A DNA stretch of 64,000 nucleotides from Oricola thermophila (GTDB taxonomy: Bacteria; Pseudomonadota; Alphaproteobacteria; Rhizobiales; Rhizobiaceae): the NCBI RefSeq assembly GCF_013358405.1, contig NZ_CP054836.1:3162001-3226000 (forward strand), given 5' to 3'. This document shows positions 10,411-18,849 of the stretch, piece by piece. The notes beneath the pieces are model-generated. The model was not told the origin of the DNA, did not search any database, and was given only the letters and a program-made list of their open reading frames with translations. The translations under genes and the position numbers were made by a program. How positions within the stretch are numbered: the first letter of the stretch is position 1; each line of letters begins with the position of its first letter.

Positions 10411-12297
10411 ATGAATTCCGGCGATGCCAGCCGTGGACAAAAGCCAATGAAGCTCGAGGAACAACTTGAACTCTCCGCGTTTCAAAGCGCGATTCTCGAG
10501 GCCGTCGCCACGGGAAGCGACTTCACCGCAGTCTCCGACCGCATCTGTCGCGGCGCCGAAATGCTCGCCCAGGGCACATATTGCACCATAGTAAGCGTGG
10601 ACGAGGCGGGGCTGTTGCACCCGGTTTCCGCGCCGAGCCTGCCGGACAGCTATTCGCAGGCCCTGGAAGGACTGCCCATCGGGCCCGATACCGGCTCCTG
10701 CGGCACGGCCGCATACCTGGGGGAACCGGTGCATACCGAGGACATCGCTACCGATCCGAAATGGGCGGACTATCGCGGGCTGGCGCTGCCGCTCGGCCTC
10801 AGGGCCTGCTGGTCAACACCGATCAAATCCCGCGACGGCCGACCGGTAGCGACATTCGCCTTCTATTTCCGCGAGAAGCGAAGCTCGACGGAGATGGAGC
10901 GCGAGCTGGTGGCGCGCTGCGCCCACCTGTGCACCATCGCCTACGAGCATACCGAGATGACCGCGCGCAATCACTTCCTGGCCTACCGCGACCAGCTCAC
11001 GGGCCTGGGAAACCGTCGTTCCTTCGAAGCGGCATTCAACGCGCCGGCGCTCTTCCACGACTCCTTCGGGCTGCTGATGCTCGACATCGACAATCTCAAG
11101 ATCGTCAATGACAGCCTCGGACACGAAGCAGGCGACCAGCTGATCAGCGCGGTCGCCCGGCGCCTGAAGAAGATGTTCGGCCCCGACCACGCGTTCCGGC
11201 TGGGCGGCGACGAATTCGCCATCATCCGGCATGGATGCGGCGACCACGAAACGCTGGAGGAAACGGCGCGGGCGTTGCTGGACCTGGTAATGGCACCCAT
11301 CGTGCAGAAGGGCGCCACCATCAATCCGAGCGTGACCCTGGGCGGCGTGATCAACGGTGCGGACGGCAGTTCGCCGGAACAGCTGAGACAAAACGCGGAT
11401 CTCACCCTGTACCACGCGAAGGAAACCCGGCGCGGCGGCTACATGCGTTTCGACCCCGGCCACAAGACATCCATCGTGCGCCGGATCGACCAGTCGCGCC
11501 AATTGGCGGAAGCGCTCAACGAAGACCGCGTGCTCGCCCATTTCCAGCCCGTGGTCAGTCTCGAGACCGGCCGGATTACCGGAGTCGAGGCGCTGGCGCG
11601 CATCCGCCAGCCGGACGGGCGTATCGCGGAGGCGGGAGAATTTCTCATGGCATTCGCCGACCCGCGCAACGCGGCGCGACTGACCGACCGGATGATCGAC
11701 CTGACCACCCGGGACTTCCGGGGCTGGCTGGACGAAGGCCTGCCCATCGAGCACATGGCGCTCAACCTGACCACCGCGGATTTCCGGGCGACCGATCTCG
11801 ATGTCCGCCTCGGAGACGCCTTCGGAAAGGCCGGCATTCCGCTCAAGCACCTGCATCTCGAAGTGACCGAGACGGTGATGATGGAAAACCGGCTGGTGCG
11901 TCAGATGTCAGATCTGCGCGAGCGCGGCGTGCGCCTGGCGCTGGACGATTTCGGGACCGGCTTCGCCTCGCTGACCCACCTGCTGAGCTTCCCCGTCGAC
12001 ATCATCAAGATCGACAAGACCTTCGTCACGCGGCTGCTGTCCGACCGGCCGAGCGCCGCCATCGTCCAGGCCCTGATCGACATCGCGCGCAAGATCGGAA
12101 TCGACATCGTCGCGGAAGGCGTGGAGGAGACGGAACAGGCGGAGCGGCTCGCGACACTGGGCTGCCACTACGCGCAGGGCTACCTGTTCTCGCGGCCCGC
12201 GGACGCGGCAACCATCGCCCGGCTGCTGCGCTCGACCCTGCCAACCGGCCGGATCGATCCGCCGGAGGAAACCGGCCTGGAAGACAAGCGCGCCTGA
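10411..12297 (+). CDS. GAF-GGDEF-EAL cyclic-di-GMP signalling protein
   Basis: A 628-residue cytosolic protein: N-terminal GAF sensor (about 20-165), GGDEF diguanylate cyclase domain (about 190-350) and EAL phosphodiesterase domain (about 370-610). Both catalytic signatures look intact: RLGGDEFAI near residue 265 and VEALARI near residue 392, with NLTTADF, DDFGTGFASL and AEGVE of active EAL domains. It could therefore make and degrade c-di-GMP, perhaps switched by the GAF ligand. There are no membrane segments. Start is uncertain: GTG 10408, ATG 10411 and ATG 10447 are all possible and none has a strong ribosome site. It is a single-gene unit. Two surface adhesins elsewhere in the window are typical c-di-GMP outputs, but no direct link is visible. 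Confidence 0.95.
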   Translation: MNSGDASRGQKPMKLEEQLELSAFQSAILEAVATGSDFTAVSDRICRGAEMLAQGTYCTIVSVDEAGLLHPVSAPSLPDSYSQALEGLPIGPDTGSCGTAAYLGEPVHTEDIATDPKWADYRGLALPLGLRACWSTPIKSRDGRPVATFAFYFREKRSSTEMERELVARCAHLCTIAYEHTEMTARNHFLAYRDQLTGLGNRRSFEAAFNAPALFHDSFGLLMLDIDNLKIVNDSLGHEAGDQLISAVARRLKKMFGPDHAFRLGGDEFAIIRHGCGDHETLEETARALLDLVMAPIVQKGATINPSVTLGGVINGADGSSPEQLRQNADLTLYHAKETRRGGYMRFDPGHKTSIVRRIDQSRQLAEALNEDRVLAHFQPVVSLETGRITGVEALARIRQPDGRIAEAGEFLMAFADPRNAARLTDRMIDLTTRDFRGWLDEGLPIEHMALNLTTADFRATDLDVRLGDAFGKAGIPLKHLHLEVTETVMMENRLVRQMSDLRERGVRLALDDFGTGFASLTHLLSFPVDIIKIDKTFVTRLLSDRPSAAIVQALIDIARKIGIDIVAEGVEETEQAERLATLGCHYAQGYLFSRPADAATIARLLRSTLPTGRIDPPEETGLEDKRA

Positions 12298-12306
12298 TCC
12301 CGGCCG

Positions 12307-13350
12307 CTAGAGCGGAAGCGGGTATTTCCGGTAGACCGCCTGTATCTCGTCGAGCACCGCCTCGGAAAGCTCGACGTCGACGGCCGCGATGTCGGTCCTC
12401 AGCTGATCCATGCCCGTCGCGCCGATGATGGCCGCAGTGGTGAAAGGCCGCGACAGGACGAAGGCCAGAGCCATCTGCGCCGGCTCGAGTCCGTGCCTGT
12501 CCGCGATATCCAGATAGGCGGCGACCGCCGGCTTCGAGCGCTCCGTCCAGCGGCCGTTGAGATCCGCCTGCATGGACATGCGCGAGCCCGCCGGTACCGC
12601 GCCGTCACGGTACTTGCCCGACAACAGCCCGGCGGCAAGCGGGGAATAGGCGAGCAGGCCGATATCCTCGTGCGCGCACAATTCGGCGAAATCGGTGTCG
12701 AAAATGCGGTGCAGAAGCGAATACTCGTTCTGAATCGAGGCGACGCGCGGGAGACCCCGTTCCGCGCCGATGCGCAGATAGTTCATCGTGCCCCAGACGG
12801 TCTCGTTGGAGAGGCCGAAATGGCGGATCTTGCCCTCCTTGCGCAGCGCCTCCATCGTTTCCAGCGTCTCCAGGAAATCGGCCCGCGCCTTCTCGCCGTC
12901 ATGGGTGTGCGGCGCCCATGTCCAGGTCTGGCGAAAGTGGTAGGAACCGCGGTTCGGCCAGTGGACCTGGTAAAGATCGATATAGTCGGTCTGCAGCCTC
13001 TTCAGCGAACGCTCGCAGGCGCGACGGATCTTTTCCGCCGAGAGCGGCGCGCCGTCGTCGATATGCGGCCGGCCCGGCCCGACGACCTTGGTGGCGAGCA
13101 CGATGTCCTGGCGCCTGCCGCGGCTCGCGAACCAGGTGCCGATGATCTCCTCGGTGCGGCCATAGGTCTCCGGCCCCTGCGGGGTCGTGGGATAGAGCTC
13201 CGCGGTGTCGAAGAAGTTGACGCCCTGCGAGACGGCATAGTCCATCTGCTCGTGGCCCTCGGCCTCCGTGTTCTGGGAACCCCATGTCATGGTGCCAAGG
13301 CAGATCGCGCTGACCTCGAGGCCGGTGCGGCCGAGCTTGCGGTATTTCAT
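12307..13350 (-). CDS. Aldo/keto reductase (Tas-like)
   Basis: A 347-residue NADPH-dependent aldo/keto reductase of the Tas-like branch. The catalytic tetrad is visible: Asp48 and Tyr53 in FDTAELY, Lys in LATKVV (about 87) and His in YQVHWPN (about 132). The C-terminal cofactor part carries IIGATGMDQL. Predicted cytoplasmic TIM barrel. It converges on the GGDEF-EAL gene with only 9 bp between stops and is divergent from tctC. Physiological substrate unknown. Confidence 0.93.
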   Translation of the reverse strand: MKYRKLGRTGLEVSAICLGTMTWGSQNTEAEGHEQMDYAVSQGVNFFDTAELYPTTPQGPETYGRTEEIIGTWFASRGRRQDIVLATKVVGPGRPHIDDGAPLSAEKIRRACERSLKRLQTDYIDLYQVHWPNRGSYHFRQTWTWAPHTHDGEKARADFLETLETMEALRKEGKIRHFGLSNETVWGTMNYLRIGAERGLPRVASIQNEYSLLHRIFDTDFAELCAHEDIGLLAYSPLAAGLLSGKYRDGAVPAGSRMSMQADLNGRWTERSKPAVAAYLDIADRHGLEPAQMALAFVLSRPFTTAAIIGATGMDQLRTDIAAVDVELSEAVLDEIQAVYRKYPLPL

Positions 13351-13511
13351 CGCTTTTTCCGTTCAGGATCGAAAAACCAGTGGAAGGACGGTGGCGTCGT
13401 TATAGCCGGACTGCGCCAGACGGCAACCGCGCGGCTGGACAAGTGCACGAAACGTGGTGTTCACTCCGGCCGATAGTCATGCACTGTTCCATTGTTCACA
13501 GGGAGGAAACC

Positions 13512-14486
13512 ATGAAAAAACTGATCGGCCTCGCGGCCGCCTTCACGCTCGCATCATCGATCGCCGCCTTCGCGTTCGAGCCGTCCAACACCGAGTGCAT
13601 CGCCCCGGCCAATCCGGGCGGCGGATGGGACTTCACCTGCCGCCAGGTCGGCAAGACCATGCAGGATCTCGGCCTCATTCCCGGCACCATGCAGGTGACG
13701 AACCTGGCCGGCGGCGGCGGCGGCGTGGCCTATGCCGAGGTCGCCAACAAGCGCAATGACGACAACAACCTGATCGTCGCGGCCTCGTCGGCGACGGCGA
13801 CACGGCTGGCGCAGGGCGCATTCCCCGGCAACACGATGGACCAGATGCGCTGGGTCGGCGCGGTCGGCGCCGACTACGGCATCATCGCCGTGGCCGCCGA
13901 TTCCGATGTCGAAACGCTCTCCGAGCTGATGGACATGATCAAGGCCGACCCGACCTCGGTGTCGGTGGCGGGCGGTTCGGCCGTCGGCGGCTGGGACCAC
14001 CTCAAGGTGCTGCTCGCCGCTCGCGAAGCCGGCATCGAGGACGTGCGCCAGATCAAGTATGTCGCCTTCGACGGCGGCGGCGAGGCGGTGACGCAGCTGC
14101 TCGCCGGCTCGGTGCAGGCCTTTACCGGTGACGCATCGGAAGCCAAGGGCTTCGTCGATTCCGGCGACATCAAGGTGATCGCGGTGCTCTCGCCGGAGCG
14201 CCTGGAAGGCGATTTCGCCGACTTCCCGACCGCAAAGGAACAGGGCATCGACGTGATCGGCGCCAACTGGCGCGGCTTCTACGCGCCGGGCGGCATGTCC
14301 GACGACGCCTATGCCTTCTGGACCGACGCCGTGGCCAAGACCTACGCTTCCGACGAGTGGAAGGCCGTGATGGCGCAGAACGGACTCGCGCCGCTCGACA
14401 TGACGGGCGACGCGTTCGAGGCCTTCGTGGCGGAATCGATCGCCTCGATCACCGACCTGTCCAAGCAGATCGGCCTGATCAAGTAG
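13512..14486 (+). CDS. tctC: Tripartite tricarboxylate transporter substrate-binding protein TctC
   Basis: A 324-residue periplasmic solute receptor of the Bug/TctC family. A Sec signal peptide ends near AAFA-FEP (about residue 22). The ligand-loop motif PANPGGGWD (about 31-39) is typical of TctC proteins for carboxylates. GGGAGG sits just before the ATG at 13512. First gene of tctC-tctB-tctA. A 10-bp hairpin follows within the operon and may raise receptor levels relative to the membrane parts. The carboxylate carried (citrate, tricarballylate or other) cannot be predicted. Confidence 0.95.
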   Translation: MKKLIGLAAAFTLASSIAAFAFEPSNTECIAPANPGGGWDFTCRQVGKTMQDLGLIPGTMQVTNLAGGGGGVAYAEVANKRNDDNNLIVAASSATATRLAQGAFPGNTMDQMRWVGAVGADYGIIAVAADSDVETLSELMDMIKADPTSVSVAGGSAVGGWDHLKVLLAAREAGIEDVRQIKYVAFDGGGEAVTQLLAGSVQAFTGDASEAKGFVDSGDIKVIAVLSPERLEGDFADFPTAKEQGIDVIGANWRGFYAPGGMSDDAYAFWTDAVAKTYASDEWKAVMAQNGLAPLDMTGDAFEAFVAESIASITDLSKQIGLIK

Positions 14487-14510
14487 GCGCGCAGCCACCG
14501 AATCGACATC

Positions 14511-14536
14511 CCGTCCGGCGGCTCCGCGCCGGACGG
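14511..14536 (+). other. Intercistronic stem-loop between tctC and tctB
   Basis: CCGTCCGGCG (14511-14520) and CGCCGGACGG (14527-14536) form a perfect 10-bp stem with a 6-nt loop, followed only by ATTT. Such hairpins after binding-protein genes commonly act as 3' stabilisers or partial terminators. It lies 24 bp after the tctC stop and 29 bp before the tctB start. Confidence 0.65.
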
Positions 14537-14565
14537 ATTTCGGATCACGGGGGGGAGGAGTGATC

Positions 14566-14997
14566 ATGAGCGACCGAATTTTCGGCGTCATCGGCCTGCT
14601 GCTGGCAGGATTCTATGCCTGGCAGGCAACGCTGATCCAGGAAAGCTTCATCCAGGACCCGGTCGGCCCCAAGGCCTTCCCCTTCATCATCGCCGTGGTG
14701 CTGGCGGCATCCGGCATCGTCTTCGTGCTCAAGCCCGACCCCGCGCCGGACTGGCCGGCCGTCGGGCGCATCTTCGAGATCGCCGTCACGGTCGCGGTGA
14801 TGATCGCCTATGCGCTGGCGCTGCCGGAAGCCGGCTTCGTCGTCTCGACGGCGGTGGCCGCGGCATTCCTTTCCTGGCGGCTGGGCGCGAAACCCGCCCG
14901 TGCTCTGGCGGCGGGAATCGCGATTTCCGTCGGCATCTACGTCATTTTCCATCTCGTGCTCGGCCTTTCGCTGGCCGAAGGTCCGTGGGGGTTCTGA
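14566..14997 (+). CDS. tctB: Tripartite tricarboxylate transporter small membrane subunit TctB
   Basis: A 143-residue inner-membrane protein with four predicted transmembrane helices (about 6-22, 37-55, 70-90 and 113-135), the size and topology of TctB. GGGGGAGGAG ends 5 nt before the ATG at 14566, fixing this start. It partners TctA in sodium- or proton-coupled carboxylate uptake. The next gene, tctA, begins 3 bp after its stop. Confidence 0.92.
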   Translation: MSDRIFGVIGLLLAGFYAWQATLIQESFIQDPVGPKAFPFIIAVVLAASGIVFVLKPDPAPDWPAVGRIFEIAVTVAVMIAYALALPEAGFVVSTAVAAAFLSWRLGAKPARALAAGIAISVGIYVIFHLVLGLSLAEGPWGF

Positions 14998-15000
14998 ACG

Positions 15001-16527
15001 ATGGACGTGCTTTCCTCGCTCGGTGACGGTTTTGCCGTCGCCTTCACGCTGCAGAACCTGATGCTGGCGCTGGTCGGCTGCTTTCTCGGCACGGTGATGG
15101 GCGCGCTGCCGGGCCTCGGCCCGTCCAACGGCGTGGCCATACTGATCCCGCTCGCCTTTACACTCGGCCTTCCGGCAACCCCGGCGCTGATCCTGCTGAC
15201 CAGCGTCTATTACGGCGCCATGTATGGCGGGCGAATCTCCTCGATCCTGCTCAACATACCCGGCGACGAGCCGGCGCTGATGACGACGCTGGACGGCTAT
15301 CCGATGGCGAAACAGGGCATGGCCGGCGAGGCGCTGGCGCTGTCCGGCATAGCCTCCTTCGTCGGCGCCTTCTTCGCCACCTGGGGCCTCGTCTTCCTGG
15401 CGCCGCAGCTGGTGAAGGTGGCGCTGCTGTTCGGCCCGGCGGAGTATTTCGCGCTGTTCACGCTGGCCTTCGCGACGCTGGGCGGCATCGCCAGCCGCAA
15501 CCAGGCCAAGGCGGCCTTCGCCGCGGCGCTCGGCCTCGGAATCGCCACCGTCGGAGTCGACGGCCAGACCGGCGTGCCGCGCTTCTCCTTCGGCGAGGTG
15601 CACCTCTATGACGGGATCGATTTCCTGGTCGCCATCGTCGGGCTGTTCGCCCTGTCGGAGGTGTTCGTGTTCCTGGAGAACCATCGCGGCGCGGCGGAAG
15701 CGGAGAAAGACCAGGTCAAGATCGGCCGGGTGACACCGCCACTTTCCATGCTGAAGAAAACGGCCGGCGCCATGAGCCGCTCGACGGTGATCGGCTTTAT
15801 CGCCGGCGTGCTGCCCGGGGCCGGCGCCTCGCTCGGCTCCTTCCTTTCCTATTCCATCGAGAAGCGCGTTTCCGACAGGGACGGCACCTTCGGCAAGGGC
15901 GATCCGCGCGGCGTGGCGGCACCGGAAGCCGGGAACAACGCCGCGGCGGGCGGCGCGCTGGTGCCGATGCTGGCGCTGGGCGTGCCGGGCTCGGGCACGA
16001 CGGCGGTGCTGCTGGCCATGCTGCTGGCGCTCAACATCACGCCGGGACCGCTGCTGTTCCAGCAGAACCCGGACGTGGTCTGGGGCCTGATCGCGGCGCT
16101 GTTCATCGGCAATGTCATGCTGCTGCTGATGAACATACCGCTGGTGTCGATCTTCGTGCGGGTGCTGCTGATCCCGCCGAAATACCTGATGCCCGCGGTG
16201 GCGATGATCTCCTTCGTCGGCATCTACGGCATTTCCGGCTCGACCTTCGACCTGATGGTGATGGTCGGCTTCGGGGTGATCGGATGGGTGCTGCGCAAGC
16301 TCGACGTGCCGCTGGTGCCGGTGATCCTCGGCGTGCTGCTGGGCGACCAGATGGAAAAGAACCTGCGCCGGGCAATGACCATCTCCGACGGCGACTGGTC
16401 GGCGCTGTTCGCCTCGCCGCTGGCGATCGGGCTGTGGGCCTTCGCGTTCGTCGGCTTTGTCGCGCCGATCCTTTTCGGCCGGTACTTCCGCGTGAAACGG
16501 CGCGACGAGGAGCATGTCGGCGACTGA
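15001..16527 (+). CDS. tctA: Tripartite tricarboxylate transporter large permease TctA
   Basis: A 508-residue polytopic inner-membrane permease. The N-terminal signature GALPGLGPSNG (about 35-45), the YYGAMYGGRISSILLNIPG region (about 70-88) and the mirrored GVLPGAGASLGSF later in the protein mark the inverted-repeat TctA fold. It is the translocation channel of the TctABC system. Last gene of the operon, convergent with the spermidine-synthase-like gene 9 bp away. No tctDE two-component genes are near. Confidence 0.96.
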   Translation: MDVLSSLGDGFAVAFTLQNLMLALVGCFLGTVMGALPGLGPSNGVAILIPLAFTLGLPATPALILLTSVYYGAMYGGRISSILLNIPGDEPALMTTLDGYPMAKQGMAGEALALSGIASFVGAFFATWGLVFLAPQLVKVALLFGPAEYFALFTLAFATLGGIASRNQAKAAFAAALGLGIATVGVDGQTGVPRFSFGEVHLYDGIDFLVAIVGLFALSEVFVFLENHRGAAEAEKDQVKIGRVTPPLSMLKKTAGAMSRSTVIGFIAGVLPGAGASLGSFLSYSIEKRVSDRDGTFGKGDPRGVAAPEAGNNAAAGGALVPMLALGVPGSGTTAVLLAMLLALNITPGPLLFQQNPDVVWGLIAALFIGNVMLLLMNIPLVSIFVRVLLIPPKYLMPAVAMISFVGIYGISGSTFDLMVMVGFGVIGWVLRKLDVPLVPVILGVLLGDQMEKNLRRAMTISDGDWSALFASPLAIGLWAFAFVGFVAPILFGRYFRVKRRDEEHVGD

Positions 16528-16536
16528 AGGCGGCGG

Positions 16537-17259
16537 TCAGGCGGATTTGCGCGCGACGTAGACCGTCTGGGTGAACTCGCGATCTTCCTGAAGGGGATTG
16601 CGGAAGGTGACGGGCTCGGCACGGACCTCGTCGAACACGCCCGCAAGGCGCGCCACGAAAGCCTCGTCTGCCCGGTCGTCGGACCACAGGCCCATGATCC
16701 CGCCCGGATGCAAGTGCGCAGACAGGCGTTCGAAACCCTCGCGGCTGTAGAAGCTGCCGCTGCGCCCGTCGAGCAGCCGGTCGGGCGCGTGATCGATGTC
16801 GATCAGGATCGCATCGAAGCGGCGGCGCGGCCTATCCGGATCGAAGCCGTCCGCCGACGCCGACAGGGCGAAGAAATCGCCGCGCACGAACCGGCAGCGC
16901 GGATCGGCCGACAGGGGCGGATCGAGGGGCAAAAGGCCCCGTTCGTGCCAGTCGATCACCGGTTCGAGCATCTCGACAACGACCAGAGAGCGGACATTGT
17001 CGTGTTCGAGCACGGCCCGCGCGGTATAGCCGAGGCCAAGTCCGCCGACGAGGACATCGATCTCGCGGCCTGCAAGGGGCGCGAGGCCCAGCCGCGCCAG
17101 CGCGATCTCCGACACGGTGAACAGGCTCGACATGAGGTGCTCCTCGCCGAGCAGGATCTCGTAGACATCCTCGCCCAGCGCAAGGACGCGGCGGCGGCGC
17201 AGGATGACCGGACCGATCGGCGTCGGACAATAGTCGATTTCCTCGAAAAGCTTGCTCAT
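16537..17259 (-). CDS. Spermidine-synthase-like / SAM-dependent methyltransferase-fold protein
   Basis: A 240-residue class I Rossmann protein resembling spermidine synthase (SpeE). The nucleotide-binding loop reads VGGLGLGYTAR (about 71-81) rather than the GGGDGG of true aminopropyltransferases, and the later acidic motif is FDAILIDIDHAPD (about 142-154). Because the loop Asp is replaced, a polyamine reaction is doubtful; it may be a methyltransferase-like paralogue. It is divergent from the cytochrome P450 gene (180 bp). Function should be left open. Confidence 0.75.
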   Translation of the reverse strand: MSKLFEEIDYCPTPIGPVILRRRRVLALGEDVYEILLGEEHLMSSLFTVSEIALARLGLAPLAGREIDVLVGGLGLGYTARAVLEHDNVRSLVVVEMLEPVIDWHERGLLPLDPPLSADPRCRFVRGDFFALSASADGFDPDRPRRRFDAILIDIDHAPDRLLDGRSGSFYSREGFERLSAHLHPGGIMGLWSDDRADEAFVARLAGVFDEVRAEPVTFRNPLQEDREFTQTVYVARKSA

Positions 17260-17439
17260 GAACGTCCCGACTCCGGCTGCGATCCCGGCATCCTATCAGG
17301 AAAGGGAACGGGAGGGGAAAACCAGCCTCCGCGGAGACGCGCGACCGCGAAACCGCCGCACTCCCGGCCCATATGTCCGAGTGGACGGACGAGCGGCGTT
17401 CGTCCATGATTTTCCGGCAAGTGTCGCGCGAAAGAGTCC

Positions 17440-18846
17440 ATGGACACACGACAGCAAGAGCCCTTCGTTCCGCCCCACCCGGCCCCGCGCACCCGGCCGC
17501 CGACGCGGCTGGAGCTGATCCGCACCACGATGCGCAACCCGATCGAGATCTGGGGCGAGCCGTCCTACACCAAGCCGCACATCCTGGTGCGATTTCTCGG
17601 CGAGACGATACTGATCGCCAACCACCCGGAACTGATCCGCCACGTCCTGATCGACAACGCGAAGAACTACCGCATGGCGACGGTGCGGCAGCTGATCCTG
17701 CGACCGATCCTGCGCGACGGGCTGCTCACGGCCGAAGGCGATGTCTGGAAGCGCTCGCGCAAGGCAATGGCACCGGTGTTCACGCCGCGCCACATCCGAG
17801 GTTTCGCCGAGATGATGAAGGCGCGCGTCGAGAGCTTTCTCGACCGGTTCCGCGAGAGCGACGGCGAGGTGCGCGACATCAGCCACGACATGACGGAACT
17901 GACATTCCAGGTGCTGTCGGCGACGCTGTTTTCCGACGACGTCGCCGCGGAAGGCAGCGACTTCGCGGAGGATGTCGACCGGCTGCTGTCGACCATGGGC
18001 CGGGTCGATCCGCTAGACCTGGTCAAGGCGCCGGGATGGCTGCCGCGCATCCGGCGCATGCGGGGACGCAGGGTGCTGGAGAAGTTTCGCAAGGTGGTGC
18101 GGGACACCATGGCGGCCCGGCGGCAGAAGATGAAGGACGATCCGGACGCGGTTCCCGAGGATTTCCTGCGGCTGCTCCTTGAGGCGGAAAAACCCGGCGG
18201 GCTGACGGCGGCGGAGGTGGAGGACAACCTCATCACGTTCATCGGCGCCGGCCACGAAACGACCGCCCGCGCGCTCGGCTGGACGCTCTACTGCCTCGCC
18301 AATGCCCCGCGCGAGCGGGCGCTGGTGGAGGAAGAGATCGCCGCGGTGCTGGCGGAAGGCCCGCCGCCGGTGGAGTGGCTGGAAAGGATGCCCCGGACGC
18401 GGGCAGCCTTCGAGGAGGCGCTGAGACTGTATCCGCCGGCGCCGACGATCAACCGCGAGGCGGTCGAGGCGGAGACCGTCACCCTGGGCGACGGGACGGC
18501 GGTGGAGATCGAGAAGGGCACGACCGTGCTGGTCATGCCCTGGGTGCTGCACCGCCACCGGCTGTACTGGGAGGAGCCGGACGCCTTCCGGCCCTCGCGC
18601 TTCTGGCCGGAAAACCGCGACAGGATCGACCGGTTCCAGTACCTGCCCTTCGGCGCAGGCCCGAGAATCTGCATCGGCGCGACCTTCGCGCTGCAGGAGG
18701 CGGTGATCGCGCTGGCGCTGATCCTGAACGAATTCCGCCTGGAACCGACGCCGGACCTCGATCCCTGGCCGGTACAGAAGCTGACCGTGCAGGCGCAGAA
18801 CGGCCTGCCGATGCGTGTGGAAAAACGCCGGGCACGGCCAGGCTGA
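17440..18846 (+). CDS. Cytochrome P450
   Basis: A 468-residue soluble cytochrome P450 without an N-terminal anchor. The oxygen-binding I-helix motif GAGHETTA lies near residues 269-276, the ExxR salt bridge as EALR near 326-329, and the haem loop FGAGPRICIG with ligand Cys411. Length and motifs resemble bacterial CYP4/CYP102-like fatty-acid hydroxylase branches more than short camphor-type P450s, but substrate is not predictable. No ferredoxin or reductase gene is adjacent, so electrons must come from elsewhere. It converges on the GT87 gene with 3 bp between stops. Confidence 0.96.
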   Translation: MDTRQQEPFVPPHPAPRTRPPTRLELIRTTMRNPIEIWGEPSYTKPHILVRFLGETILIANHPELIRHVLIDNAKNYRMATVRQLILRPILRDGLLTAEGDVWKRSRKAMAPVFTPRHIRGFAEMMKARVESFLDRFRESDGEVRDISHDMTELTFQVLSATLFSDDVAAEGSDFAEDVDRLLSTMGRVDPLDLVKAPGWLPRIRRMRGRRVLEKFRKVVRDTMAARRQKMKDDPDAVPEDFLRLLLEAEKPGGLTAAEVEDNLITFIGAGHETTARALGWTLYCLANAPRERALVEEEIAAVLAEGPPPVEWLERMPRTRAAFEEALRLYPPAPTINREAVEAETVTLGDGTAVEIEKGTTVLVMPWVLHRHRLYWEEPDAFRPSRFWPENRDRIDRFQYLPFGAGPRICIGATFALQEAVIALALILNEFRLEPTPDLDPWPVQKLTVQAQNGLPMRVEKRRARPG

Positions 18847-18849
18847 CAG

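Noticed and set aside
14545..16515. A 656-codon minus-strand frame opposite tctBA
   Set aside because: Full of His, Arg and Gln runs, antisense to conserved permease genes.
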